From Tetrastigma voinierianum (taxonomy: Eukaryota; Streptophyta; Magnoliopsida; Vitales; Vitaceae), in the NCBI GenBank assembly GCA_016808115.1, contig JAEQBH010000999.1, forward strand, positions 186,001 through 250,000: a stretch of DNA of 64,000 nt. The letters run 5' to 3'. Below, piece by piece: positions 1 to 11,361 of the stretch; within the stretch, counting starts at the first letter, position 1, and each line of letters opens with the position of its first letter. The notes beneath the pieces were generated by a model, which worked only from the letters and a program-made list of their open reading frames with translations, did not search any database and was not told the origin of the DNA. Both the position numbers and the translations under genes were made by a program.

Positions 1-1452
1 CCTAATAATGCTTTTGGAAAATATATTTCGTGAAAATAGGTGTTCGTCGAGTGATTTAAATTAAATTGCTCGTAGGTGATTATTAGCTCATGTGAGCTAA
101 TTTTGATGTTTGAAAATGATAATTACATAACATGTGTGATTTAATTTTTATGCGAGTATATTCATAATATATATTTGCATATGATTAGATCAGAATGGGA
201 TTGCATATAAGATTCATATGCACTTGAACATCTCTAGGGATTTTAGGAGTTAGTGCATGAGATGAGTCTAGAGGAAAATGGTTCGGAGGGTAGACTAAAA
301 ATATTAAATGATCGGAGGGTAGTCCAAACTAAATAATATATCGACCGTCGGAGCGACCCAGTTGATATTTATTCATCGGAGGGTAGTCCACAAACAAATA
401 ATATATATCAATCGTCGGAGCGGCCCAATTGATATATATATACATCGGAGGGTTGTCCACTATTAAAACTAATATTCTCATACGAGGCTTAGGCGAGTGT
501 GAGAGAGTCGGTGAGGACTCGGGATCTGAGTTGGTCATGTAGACATTCAAGTAGGATCATGCATTTGCTTGAATGTATGTTTAATTTGGAACATTGCACC
601 GCACTTAGTGGGTGAGTAGCCCACTTATAGGCGCGATTCTCCTACCGAAGCTTTAGCTCACCCCGGCCGGGACCCCTTTTACGTGCACCGAGCGTATGAG
701 AGACTACTGGTCCTAGAGGTCGAAGGCTAGAAGAAAGTTTAATGTGGTTTTATGATGTTTCATATGTATTAGAATGCTTCTCATTTTAATATATGTGTTG
801 TATAAGAGTGAACCATTAACTCATGATTATGGAAATAGTCGAATATTGTAAGATATAACCTGCTTTTGGATATGGGCAGATTAGTATTATTTTGGGGCCC
901 AAGAGGCCGCTTTGTAATCGTGATTGATGTTGGGGACAGGTTTTATGAAGATTTTGTATTTGGGTAGAGCCTGCATAAAGGAGACTCCCGCCCGACAGGA
1001 AAAATGTCGTCACCCGACATTCACGAGTATTCCGCGGTCGACGGTATCAACGGACCCTGAAGCTAAAGGCCAAGACGAGGAGACAGCTTCATCCGTAGAG
1101 ACCGTGGATTAGAAGAAAAAGCCGATTGTGGCTTTGGCTTGACGACATGCACATGTATTAATTTCTAATCTTAATATATGTATTGCTTAAGAGTAAAAAT
1201 ATTAACTCTTGAAACTATTGATATAGTTCGATATATGTGTTTGAAAGATCATTGACGTGGGCCCAAGTGGCTTCTATTTTTGGATATATATATTGCATGA
1301 TAATAAGATCGGGACAAAGCATATACAAAGCTTTGTATTTGGGTAGAGCTCCCGCAGCCAAAGGAGACTCGTCATTTCTAGTGATGCTGCAACCCGACCT
1401 CCACTTGTGATTCGCAAGCCACGCAGTCAACCCGACCCCTAAGCCAGGGGCG
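1..1452 (+). mobile_element. Ty3/gypsy LTR, 3' part, with hybrid tail
   Basis: This is the downstream part of a plus-strand LTR, cut by the window start. It matches the solo LTR at 58,386-60,410 in the same orientation, and the LTRs of the gypsy stack in reverse. Landmarks shared with them are the hairpin modules at about 295-465, the run reading TTTGTATTTGGGTAGAGC near 953, and an end in GGGGCGTCAC near 1,452. The end region occurs twice, at about 770-1,030 and 1,150-1,452. The first copy resembles the 2.45 kb LTR class and the second the 2.0 kb class. No coding sequence is present. Confidence 0.8.
295..465 (+). repeat. LTR tandem modules with ATATATCAA/TTGATATATAT hairpins
   Basis: About three imperfect copies of a ~65-75 base module occur here. 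Each carries CGGAGGGTAGTCCA, then an inverted repeat of the form ATATATCAAT ... ATTGATATATAT around a GC-rich loop reading CGTCGGAGCGGCCC. The same modules recur in every full LTR of the window, for example 46,873-47,070, 39,500-39,660 and 62,430-62,570 (reverse strand). They are a conserved LTR feature; an enhancer or folded-RNA role is inference. Confidence 0.75.
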
Positions 1453-2213
1453 TCACGCATATTCTTCAGCCTAGGCAACATATGAGCGACGTTTTGTAAA
1501 AATGTTGGTATAAAAGTTAAAGTGATATTTTTTTTGCCTATTACGACATAAGTCAAACGTTAGATAAAACCAATTTTGTTGTAGTGAATTTGGTTCCACG
1601 ATGAAAAATTAAAAAAAAAATATCAAATATAATCAAATTTCTTAAAAATTTACACGTTTAAATTTCTACTTATATAATATGTAGGTTAAATAAATTGAGT
1701 TTGAATAGAACATAGAATTAATTTATTAAATTTAAACCTATTTTATATTTTCCTTTAATTTTTTTTCCTTCCATTTTTCCACTCTATTTTCCTCACTATT
1801 TTCTTTCTTTAATACTTCCCGGTTCCAAACGAACCTTAATGAAATGATCTTTAAAGCAATACCTGACTCTTATTCCTTCCTTGCTCTGAAACTCCCTTCC
1901 TTTACCCTATCCATGATAGCATTTTCCTTCTTTTCTTTCATACAAAGCAATAGATCTCCCATATTCCTTCCACACTTTATTTACAGACTATATGAGAAGC
2001 ATTTGAATGGATTTTGAGAAAACAACAGTGCCCATGTTGAAGAATCAGAATAACTCTTTATCTACCGAATTCTTTATTCTTTTTTTCTCCTCACGCTCCA
2101 ACTTTCTCCCTGAAAAATTCTCTAGAAAACAAATGTATTCGGGCTTCTCACAAGTCCAACCAACGAAAGATATTTTCAGGAAATGAAAATCTAAAGAAAT
2201 TTAATGAATACAG
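1453..2213. other. Non-coding AT-rich spacer
   Basis: I find no gene here. The stretch is AT-rich with pyrimidine runs around 1,740-1,830. Its end (about 2,147-2,221) is homologous to 23,650-23,715 and forms the target of the MITE that follows. Confidence 0.6.
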
Positions 2214-2221
2214 GTATGGGA

Positions 2222-2608
2222 GAGATAAGGTACATAAACGCCCCACTGTTGTGGCTACATGTCCAATTTGATCCTGGGTCTTGTCCACACGCCTCTTAAC
2301 GTGCTTAGCCAGAACTCAAATATACTTATCAAGCCAACATAGTGAACAAATTGAGAAACGGGCATCTAACGTTGTTGATGTGTCACCCACACGTGGCATA
2401 ATTTGTTGATGTAGATACCCCATATGTAGGTGACACGTCAACGGCGTTAGACGAACATTTGTCCATTTGTTTACTCCATTGATAATAGACATATTTGAGC
2501 TACGGAACAAACATTTGGAACAACATTAGACCAAAAAAAAAAAAAAAAAAATTCAATTATCAAATTAGACATGACCAAACAACAGAGGCATTTGAGTACC
2601 TTATCCCA
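2222..2608. mobile_element. MITE (non-autonomous DNA transposon)
   Basis: A 387 base element with terminal inverted repeats: the left end reads GAGATAAGGTACATAAACGC and the reverse complement of the right end reads GGGATAAGGTACTCAAATGC. It is flanked by an imperfect 8-9 base direct repeat, GTATGGGA (2,214-2,221) and GTATGGAA (2,610-2,617). A second internal inverted repeat (CTAACGTTGTTGATGTGTCA near 2,368 and its near-complement ending near 2,450) would let it fold back. An A18 run lies near 2,533. A related sequence at 23,650-23,815 lacks the insertion, which confirms mobility. The duplication length fits hAT or Mutator-like families; I cannot choose between them. Confidence 0.82.
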
Positions 2609-2617
2609 AGTATGGAA

Positions 2618-4221
2618 ACTATGCTTCACTTCTCTAATTTTACATCGCAAGAAAATTTAAAATAATATCATAAATTCAAAATAATAAAATACATTCATGA
2701 ACTTAAATATCATAAACTTTTCCATCTTGAATATTCCTTATATTATTTAAATATTTACACATCTTATAATTAGAAGAATATTATCGTAATATTAGTCACA
2801 TATGTTTTTAAAAATTAAATGGTAGCTAGATTTTGTCATGATTCTCAAAACATAGAAGAAAACAAAACAGGCTCACCTAAGACAGTAAAATCATATGGAA
2901 TTTTGATGATTATTGCATTAAGAACATAGCAATAAGGCAAGTTTTTAAATTTGCCTATGAGTACAACCAAGATCTGTAGTTTGAAATAAGAGATAATCGG
3001 AGTGATTGGAGAAAAATGAAGGATGTTAGACCAACAAACAAGAATAGATGAAAAGAGGGACACACAGTTTAAATAAGAAAAAAACACCAGGGCATAGATC
3101 CATTATTTCGAAAAACTGGAATAGAAATTGTAGTATTAATATTATGATTATTAACTGATAAAATCCTAAACCTAAAGAGCATATTCATGTGTACCAAATT
3201 TAAGCAGGGTTTGGCAATGCCCCTACACCCTGTTTCCCTTGCCTATTGTTAGAGGGTGATTTGATTATAAGATTTTTTGGGAACTAAATTTCCAAAATCT
3301 AACTTTTATCAATTTTTGACCCTTGTGACAAAAATGCCTTCATTATTATTTTTTTAATAATCATTTTCAAAAATATATGTAAATACATAAAATGATAAAT
3401 GATATTTTTGTACGCAATAAAGAGAGTTGAGCCTGTTTATTCATTTTGAAAAATATTCTTCCTGGTTTTCATTATTATTTTTTAATAATCATTTTCAAAA
3501 TATATGTAAATACATAAAACATAAATGATATTTTTGTATGCAATAAAAGAGAGTTGGGGCCTGTTTTATTCATTTTTGAAAAATGTTCTTCATAACGGTT
3601 TTTGAAAATTGTATGGAAAACTAATAACAGTTTGAAAACGATGTTTCCTGGAAATTGTTTTTAAGTGTTTCCTATGTTCTTCCTGGTTTTCATAACAAAA
3701 CAAAAATAATAATAATAATCTGGGAACCAATTGTTTCTGTGTTTTTCTTGTTTTTGAAAACAAAAGCACTTTTCAAAATGTAATCAAACAGCCCCTAGCT
3801 TTACAAAATTTTGAGTTATTTAAAGTTTTTTGCCCAAATATTTCATTGTTATAAATCTAAAAAATATTGCAACAGATTCAGTCAAACAGAAATAACTTCA
3901 GTTGCTTGCCAGTGATTATCACAAGCAAAATAGCACCTGAATGCATTGAATCTATCAGATGCAGTTACCAAATCACTACGAAGAAGGTCTGAAAAGAGAC
4001 CAGTTTCTTTTCTTTTTCTTTTTCTTTTTTAAAGAAAACCAGTTTCTTAGAAATGCATAATAATATTATTTGATAATAATGTTGTTTGATTAGATTTACA
4101 TATCTCAAATATATATTGATCCAATTTGATGTTATGATCATTATCGTCATCGAATACACATAAAATATATTGAAATTATACGATATTTCATGTTCAACAT
4201 TTGATCGTCATCGCCCACATA
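2618..4221. other. Non-coding AT-rich DNA with local repeats
   Basis: No gene is recognisable. 2,618-2,720 continues the segment shared with 23,730-23,815. 3,240-3,797 is a T-rich block ending in ATCAAACAGCCCC that resembles 23,360-23,650 and may be an old MITE-like repeat. 4,000-4,035 is a CTTTTT-rich microsatellite. Confidence 0.5.
3341..3595. repeat. Two-copy tandem repeat, 129 base period
   Basis: Copy 1 runs from 3,341 to 3,469 and copy 2 from 3,470 to about 3,595. Both start with CATTATTATTTTTTTAATAA or a one-base variant, contain AATACATAAAA and GAGAGTTG, and end with GAAAAATRTTCTTC. They differ only by small indels. Confidence 0.85.
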
Positions 4222-4443
4222 GATAGTTCAATTAACAGAAATAATTAACATATTCTTCTCCAAATAAAGAGGTAATATAAAAGATGATTACATCCAAAAG
4301 GAAGAAACAAATTATTTCGATACCTAGATACAAATTATTTCTATACCTAGATACAAGATTGATCAATTAATAAATCTCTCATAAGTAATCATATTAATCA
4401 ATCAATAATTGACAACTAATACTAAAACGACTCATAATTGACA
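4222..4443 (-). repeat. copia 3' LTR
   Basis: About 222 bases, matching 14,390-14,589; in element sense it starts TGTCAATTATGAGTCG. It is longer than its partner mainly because a ~23 base unit, TTTCTATACCTAGATACAA, is duplicated near 4,310-4,355. The outer edge near 4,222 is approximate. Confidence 0.85.
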
Positions 4444-4454
4444 GCTCAGGCTGA

Positions 4455-4467
4455 CACTCTCCCTCAA
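4455..4467 (-). other. copia polypurine tract
   Basis: On the minus strand this reads TTGAGGGAGAGTG, 11 bases before the 3' LTR. This is the usual place and form of the plus-strand primer in copia elements. Confidence 0.75.
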
Positions 4468-4469
4468 TT

Positions 4470-5846
4470 GGAGCATAGATATCTATCATGCTCAACTTGT
4501 TAATTGTATCACATACACCTCCCTTCATACTACCAGTTGTGAGCATAGTGTATCTAATTGACTTTAGATTGGATAAATGGAAACTGTACAATTTTTTTAT
4601 CAAGTTTCTCCTTGATGAAATGGCGATCTACCTCAACATGTTTTGTGCGATCATGTTGCACAAGATTTTGAGCAATTTCTATGACTGCTTTATTATCACA
4701 CTAAAGCTTCATAGGTTTTGCATAATCCATCCCCAAATCTTTCAATACGTTCCTAATCCATAACATTTCGCACAAACCTGGGGCCATTCCTTGAAATTCA
4801 GCTTCAACGCTTGATCTTGCCACAACCTTCTGCTTCTTGCTTCTCCAAGAGACAAGATTGCCTTCAATAAACATAAAATAACTTTATGTTGATTTTCTAG
4901 TTGTCTGGTCACTTGCCCAATCAGAGTATGTGTATCCTTCAATGTTTGAAACATAATTTTTAGAAAATAATAAACCTTCCCGTATACACTTCAAAATATC
5001 TTAGAATTCCATAGACCTGTTTCCATATGTTCTTCATTAAGAATGTACAATGGACTTACAACACTTAATATATGATATATTCAGCTATGTGGGATAAGTA
5101 GATTAACCTAACCAGTCATGCTAGTAACTACTTTTATCGCTGGCGTTTGATCTGGTAGAATCTCAAGCTTATGATTCATTTCTACGGGCGTCTCCACTGG
5201 TTTACAATCGAGCATTCCAGTTTTAGTAAGGAGATCCAACACATTCAAGCAGAAAGAGGTACTTTATAGCCGACCTTGCCACCTCAATCCCTTGCTAAGA
5301 AGTATTTAAGTCGCCCAAGATCCCTTCATTTCAAATTCAATAGCCAAATATTTTTAGTGCTTTCTTATTTCAAATGAATCATCTCCTGTTAATACCATAT
5401 CATCAACATACACTATCAATATTGTTACTTTTCCTTCTTTATGTTTTATAAACAAAGTATGGTTGGAATTAATCTGTTTATAACCAACTGCTTTCATTAC
5501 TACTGAAACCTCCCAAACCATGCCCTAGATGACTGTTTCAGTCCATATAGGAACTTTTTCAGCTTACATACTTTATTTTCATGCATGGAACTATGTTTGA
5601 TACCGGGAGGTAGCTCCATGTAGACTTCTTCTTCCAAGTCTCCGTTGAGAAAAGCATTTTTAACATCGGATTGTTTCAAGGGCCAATCTCAATTTGCAGC
5701 TATAGAAATAATAATTCTAATGGTATTTATCTTGGCTATTGGTGCAAAAGTGTCTTGGTAATCTATTCCATACCTTTGTGTATATCCCTTTGCCACCAAT
5801 CTCGCTTTTTTATACTTATCAATGCTTCCATCCGCTTCGCCCACTG
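4470..5846 (-). pseudogene. copia reverse transcriptase (C-terminal part) and RNase H
   Basis: The translated minus strand gives, in order, KARLVAKGYTQRYGIDY and DVKNAFLNGDLEEEVYM (reverse transcriptase), LYGLKQSSRAWF, and an intact catalytic YVDD (about 5,399-5,413). Further on come NLVSWRSKKQKVVARSSVEA and TKHVEVDRHFIKEKLD of the RNase H domain. Several stops and frameshifts interrupt it, for example after SIAAN and within the connection domain around 5,250-5,330. The N-terminal end of the same domain lies at about 11,362-11,450, across the inserted element. The family copies genomic RNA into cDNA in a cytoplasmic particle; this copy cannot make a working enzyme. Confidence 0.93.
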
Positions 5847-6041
5847 TGGAACATTGTGACACCCCAAATCCCAGGGGTCATTTTTTGTACTCTTTTTTTT
5901 TAACCTGTGTCCACACGATTGCAAACTGTATGAACACCAAACACACATATGAGGTCACTACACAGTCCCACTGTCAAAGGTGCATAGTGCACGCACACTA
6001 CGCTTTGTCGAGCGCACGCCGCGCCATCCCAGCTCCACGCC

Positions 6042-6400
6042 TTGTCGCGACACAAGAAACTTTTTCGCGACATGGGACCGTGCAGGCTTTGTCGCAATAG
6101 GGAAAACTCTGTTGCGACAAGAGTCCTTGAGAAGTCTGCCTCGATCGCGACATAAAACATTGTAACGCTAGTCGCGACAGAGAATTCTCTATCTCGACAG
6201 AACTCTTCTGTCGTGCGCGCTTGTCTCGACACCGCCCACATGCCCGTCCCTGTCGCGACACCAAGACTGTGTCGCGACACTAAACGACCAAACCCTGTGG
6301 CGACACTAATTTCTTTGTCGCGACACAGGGCAAGCCATCTCTATCACGACAGGGAACTCTCTGTCGCAACAGAGCACCAAAGGAGGCCAATTGCGATAGG
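6042..6400. repeat. Cluster of TGTCGCGACA palindromes
   Basis: About fourteen perfect or one- to two-base-degenerate copies of the palindrome TGTCGCGACA lie within roughly 330 bases, spaced about 19-32 bases apart (mean near 25). Clear copies are at about 6,042, 6,172, 6,250, 6,270 and 6,316. Degenerate ones include TCGCAATA, TTGCGACA, ATCTCGACA and TCACGACA, several of which fit CpG decay. The intervening bases are not repeated, so this is a motif cluster and not a simple tandem repeat. Confidence 0.8.
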
Positions 6401-6944
6401 CCTTCCCAAAGAACGCCCGCTGTGAAATGTCACAGGCGGGTAGTGCGCCGCTATGCACGCAGCTCCCTCCAGCTATGACACCATTGCAAAGCAGAAACGC
6501 GAATTGTTATCGAAATGGGCAGTAGCCCATCTCATTTTGATCCCTCTGCACTTTTTCTTTGGTTCGACACATTCTCAAATCAGCATAAATTAGCCTTATT
6601 ACTACAAAGGTCATTGGAACTTGGAAAACTTGCCAAAATGTATCTATTATACAAAAATGAGTTTAATTACAATTTGTCTTTAATTAAAAATTACAGAAAA
6701 CTGGGTCTTCTACCCATAATTTACAAAATACAAAAACAAGGCCATATCTGGCCTTTTCGTCGCCACTAGGTCCTCGGATGCGTCCCATCCCTGTACCTTC
6801 GCACTAAATTGTTATTCTAATGGCTGGGTGATTAATGCCTAGTAGTTGAATCTCTCACATGGGTTATTCCACTTGCACGCATGCAATGACAACCACACAA
6901 GCATTCAAGTAAAATCATGCATATCCCTACTTGAATGTTTACAT

Positions 6945-7208
6945 GCCTAGTCCCATGCCTCGAGCCCTCACCGACTCCCTCACACATGCATTTTCCATGT
7001 ATGAAAATCTATTTTCAAAACAAAGATATTTGTTTTATTTGTGGACAACCCTCTGATATATATATATATATATATGCCTCGTCCCATGCCTCGAGCCCTC
7101 ACCGACTCCCTCACACATGTACTCACATGTATGTAGGGCTCCATTTTCAAAACAAAGATATTTGTTTTATTTGTGGACAACCCTCTAATATATATATATA
7201 TATATATT
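6945..7208. repeat. 131 base tandem duplication ending in TA runs
   Basis: Copy 1 is 6,945-7,075 and copy 2 is 7,076-7,208. Both begin GCCTMGTCCCATGCCTCGAG, include CAAAACAAAGATATTTG and TTGTGGACAACCCTC, and end in a TA microsatellite. The right half resembles the hairpin modules of the other LTRs. Confidence 0.88.
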
Positions 7209-7344
7209 AGTGGACATACTCCGATAAATAATTGTGTGGACAACCCTCCGATATATATTAGTGGACATACTCCGATAAAAATAGAGAAGAGAAAGGAAGA
7301 AGAAGAAAAAGAAAGAAGGAAAAGAAAAGAGAAGATCACAGGTA

Positions 7345-7500
7345 TGGAACTATGAATAATGGTATGGAACTATGATTTTGTATAGAAAAGTATGGAACTA
7401 CTGAATTTGAGTATAGTTTTGTATGGAAATATGGGTGTATGGAATTTGAATATAGTTTTGTATGGAAACTATGGGAGTATGGAAGTCTAGTTTTGGTCTA
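7345..7500. repeat. Degenerate TATGGAACTATG repeats
   Basis: Variants of GTATGGAAMTATG recur about eight times, with interleaved TATAGTTTTGTATGG. Immediately upstream, 7,265-7,335, is a purine-rich run of GAA/AAG units. No coding sequence is seen. Confidence 0.6.
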
Positions 7501-8039
7501 GAACGTTTAGATACATGGTTTAGAACCCCTATTTTACATGGTTTGGGTTTGGGAACCCTAAACTCATTTCAGGGCTGAGTTGAGAAGAATTCTAACGCTC
7601 CTAGATATGTGTTTTGGGAAGGGTCTAGTTACAGTTGAACTCCAGAAAATTCCCCTATTTTTGATCATACGCAAAGAGCCTGACCTTAGAACGGGGTTTT
7701 TGACAAAAAATAAAGGGAATTTAGAAGAGTCCTTCTACACTGAAAGTCATCTGTAACTGATGCAGATTCAGAATTTCATTTAATCTCATACACCTGCTGT
7801 TGGTCTTTACCGAGGTCGCCGCCTAAATTGCCTGCCGTCTCAAATCATTGGGTCAACTAACCAGACCTTAGAACAGGTTTTTGGGTCAGAAATAAAGAGA
7901 ATTTGGTAAGAGAATTTGGTAGTAAGTCCTTATGGGAAATGGTACTTATGTCCGGAGTGAACTTGATGTAGGCTTTTGAATTTCTCAGTCGGGACCCTGT
8001 GGGCAAGTTATGGTCTTTTACTGCGAGCAGGCCTCGTAC

Positions 8040-8160
8040 AACGAGGAGAGGTCGATGGGAATTCGGTGGAGCCTCATGCGAGGCGAAGGTCAGCGGACCT
8101 CGTGCAGCGAAGGTCGACGGACCTCATCCTGTAGAGGTCAGCGGGACCTGTCCTATCAGA
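8040..8160. repeat. ~25 base GAGGTCGRCGGACCTC repeats
   Basis: Three to four degenerate units around CGAAGGTCAGCGGACCTCGT lie in tandem. Each has inverted-repeat character (AGGTC ... GACCT). A further set of GGTCAGCTCGG variants follows at 8,335-8,380. The GC-rich block contrasts with the AT-rich DNA on each side. Confidence 0.6.
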
Positions 8161-8459
8161 GCTTCGGCTCGTCCCGTGTCGATGCGCGTCAAATTCCGCC
8201 GACCGAGTGTTGCCGCGATCTGCGCGATGTATGCTCCGTCAGCTCAGTGGTGTTGCGGGTTCGCCGAAACGTGGTCAAAACCATTCTCGCGCCACGAGGG
8301 ATTATTGGGTGTCAGACCAAGGTGTTAGAACAAGCTCAACCAGGTCAGCTTAGCTCGGCCAGTTCAGGTCAGCTCGGTTGGGTTAACTACGTATGACCTC
8401 CAACTTCGGAAGGTCATATCTCCACCTTAATCTAAGCTTCCAGATTTGGGTGTTCTTGG

Positions 8460-10560
8460 ACTCTATGGAAACTATTAGTCGAGTACAGCCATACATAGTA
8501 TGATAAAAGGGGAACTCATATTAGATCCAGAAATAAGGAAAAACAGTAAGAAGATATGATAATCATGGTATATCATGCATAATATAAGATAGATACAAGT
8601 ATAAGATAGATAAAAGTACAAGTACGTGTATAAGTACCTCCGTATAGGTATAAGTTCTGTAACTCCTATGGGAGTTAGGACAGTCTGATAACGTACAAGG
8701 ATAGAAATGTATTGGTATATGTCATAAGATATGATAATAAAGTACATGAAAATATAAGTTAACAAGATATAAGATGTTACGAGGAATGAGTACATGTACA
8801 CAAATGATAAGCATGTATGAATATAAGAATGAGTAAAGGCATGCATGATGATAGGACATATGCAAATGTTATATGCTAATATAGGAGATGAATATATGAT
8901 ATGAATACAAGAAGAGTGAAGAGATGGAATATGAATAGCTAAAACATGAATGAAATCATTATGGAATAGACAAATATGAAATGATAGCACATGTATTGTA
9001 AAAGAAAGAAATAGGAGAAGCAGTAATGTGAAGCTATAGATATGGCGAATACGGATTAAAGTAATGATATAGTATATATTATATGCACATGTAAATTATA
9101 TGTATGGAACATATATAATCATGGGTATATGACAAGTATAGGAAATATGACACTTAAGTATATGATCGATTATATGTAAATGTGTAAGTGAGATGAGATA
9201 TAGAAAAATGCAAAAGATAAGAATTAAATGATGGTATATATATCTCACATATGATTCATAGGAATGACAATAATGATTAGGAAATATGAGATATGTAGCG
9301 AGACATAAAATACATGATTATGCCCAAAACCTAGTGGGGAATTAGATAGGCATTGCCTATTAGGAAGAATAAGGTGCGACATACCGAGTTCGATATCGAG
9401 GGCCACGAGATTTAGATTCGATGACGCATAGATCCAGTTGGATCCACGGTGGCCCCGAAAGAAGGGTCGCCTGACGCCTCGAGCCCTCATGGATGAGTCA
9501 TCTCATTATAGTGATACCTTCGGGTATAATATACCACAGCGCCTTTGGGCCCTCATGGACCACTGTTTCATATAGTGAGTATAGCGCCTTCGGGCCCTCA
9601 TGGACCACTGTTTCGTACAGTGAATATAGTGCCTTCGGGCCCTCATGGTTTTTCACTTTTATCGCATTAAGGTTTATACGAGGCATGAAACGTAAAACAA
9701 ATGAAATGTAGAGAATATATGACACAATGAGAAGCATACTTTGCTATGCGATGATAATATAACAAGTATACGTCTGAAGCAAAGTGTCAATGACCACGAA
9801 GAAAAGTATATGAAACGAGTGATTACATGAAAAGAAAGTAATATGAAAGTATAACGGGGAAACCGGAGTATGTGAAAACGGTACATAAATACAATATATG
9901 AATGATTACATGATAACGGTGTGTAAGAAAGCGATTACATGATCCGCACGGTATATAAGAAAGCGTTACATGATGCATGAAGCAGGTACACGAATCGGTA
10001 TATGAAATTGGTACATAGTAATGATTACATGATAACGGTATATCTTGAAATAGAACCTATATGAATGGTATAGTATATAATCCCTTGAAGTCTTAGCAAT
10101 AATATAAGAATATGACAATACGACATAGGTTATGTGATATGAATATATAATAGACATACCTAATGAATAGATTCGAATATGCTATGACCACATGATAGAA
10201 ATGCATAAGTCTAAGAGCTTGATAGAGATAAGTAAAAGATGACAAAGCAACTTCAGAATACGGTAAAGTATAGATGGGATGTAGCCGAGCCCGAGAGAAC
10301 ATGTGACATGTAATAGTAATGTAAAGATGATAAGTAATATAAAGTTATATGCATATGTATAAGCTTATGGCTATGCCATTAGTGGTTGTCCATGCTTATG
10401 TTCCCACTAAAGCGTAAAAACATACGGTGTTCAATGCGTGGTACGAAGCGAGAAGACAAGGATAGAGGGCAAGGACATCCACATGTGACGAAGCCGGCTG
10501 AGAGATAGGTGCTCACCTGCCTTCGCGATCTACGATGTTTTGTATTAGAAAAGAAAAAAA
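8460..10560. repeat. Low-complexity purine/AT-rich part of the inserted element
   Basis: Roughly 2 kb dominated by ATATGA, AAGATA and TACATGA words, with very few cytosines on the plus strand except in the 45 base repeats at 9,538-9,650. Reading frames here are short and low in complexity. I see no gene. The strand bias is typical of some long LTRs. Confidence 0.55.
9538..9650. repeat. 45 base tandem repeat, about 2.5 copies
   Basis: Units start at 9,538, 9,583 and 9,628, each beginning AGYGCCTTYGGGCCCTCATG and continuing through GACCACTGTTTC to GTGARTAT. The third copy is truncated after the CCCTCATGG motif. A partial relative (CGAGCCCTCATGG) lies at 9,479. Confidence 0.92.
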
Positions 10561-11361
10561 ATTGTACATGTATAAGTAAATGGGACTCAGTATATGTATA
10601 TAGATGTTGAGGGACACCACTCGATGTAGTTGCTTTTATATGAATGATTTTTGTTATTCTGAAATTGTTATATAACCACCCAGTGCAGTTCGGCTACGAA
10701 AACGAGGTCAATGAGTCCCGGTATATAGTCTTGCACCCGGACTCGATTCGGATCTGCCAGTCGGGTCGGATCAAAGAATGGGAAAAGTGACACTTTGCGA
10801 GGATTAGCTTTCATGCTCTCACTTTGAAACCCATTTGGTCGATCGTAGGAAATTTAGAGAGAAGGTGGGAAGTTTCTCTCTACAGAGTTCTCTCCTTCTC
10901 TTCTCTTTCCTTTTCCTCTCCTTAGTTTCTCTCCCATTTGGTTTGAGTCGACTTAGGTCAAGTGGGGTCCTCTCACTTGCCACATAATCACTCGCTTAAG
11001 TGGCTCTCCTTGGATTACCCTTATCACCTTATCCATCCGCGGATTCCTCCATCCAATCCATGTGTTGCCACATGTCTCCTATGACCCCACTTGAGCTTAT
11101 TGTTTGAGTCATCCTACACTTGACACATCGCGCCTTGTGAGGCACTCATCATGTGCCAAGTTCGTATAACTTCTCGATCTGCCAACGTGAAATTAGATTA
11201 TCTTGGGGTCGATGAAATTTAGCGTGGTGGCCAGTTTCGTGAAGACGATTCGGCCCGAGGAAGTTTATTTAAATCGTAGAGATGCAGAAAAATTATGGAT
11301 TTTTGACCGGAATTACCGTTTTACCCTATCTTAGAAATTTTGAATTTTCTCAGGTTTTACA

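Larger units (their letters stand above)
5855..11361 (-). mobile_element. 5.5 kb TG...CA element inserted in the copia RT gene
   Basis: The left edge reads TGTGACACCCC and the right edge CAGGTTTTACA. These are the same termini as the minus-strand gypsy LTRs elsewhere in the window (TGTGACGCCCC ... CTTACA). Imperfect 5 base flanks AACAT (5,850-5,854) and AACAC (11,362-11,366) may be the target duplication. Around 6,880-7,270 it shares LTR landmarks with the other gypsy LTRs (a TTCAAGTAAAATCATG run, CTCACCGACTCCCTCACAC, GTGGACAACCCTC). I find no gag, protease, polymerase or integrase. It may be an outsized solo LTR, two LTR pieces joined, or a non-autonomous element. Orientation is inferred from the termini. 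Confidence 0.75.

Noticed and set aside
329..550. Small frame rich in Ile, Tyr and Asp over LTR hairpin modules, also found at 46.9, 7.0 and 62.4 kb
   Set aside because: It follows the repeated ATATATCAA modules in non-coding LTR. The frame is not conserved between copies.
5900..6280. 126-residue minus-strand frame over the TGTCGCGACA cluster
   Set aside because: The frame reflects repeated SRQ/CRD codons of the palindrome array and matches no protein family.
8475..8990. 171-residue minus-strand frame rich in Ile, Tyr, Ser and His
   Set aside because: It lies in low-complexity, strand-biased element DNA. No domain, and composition explains the open frame.
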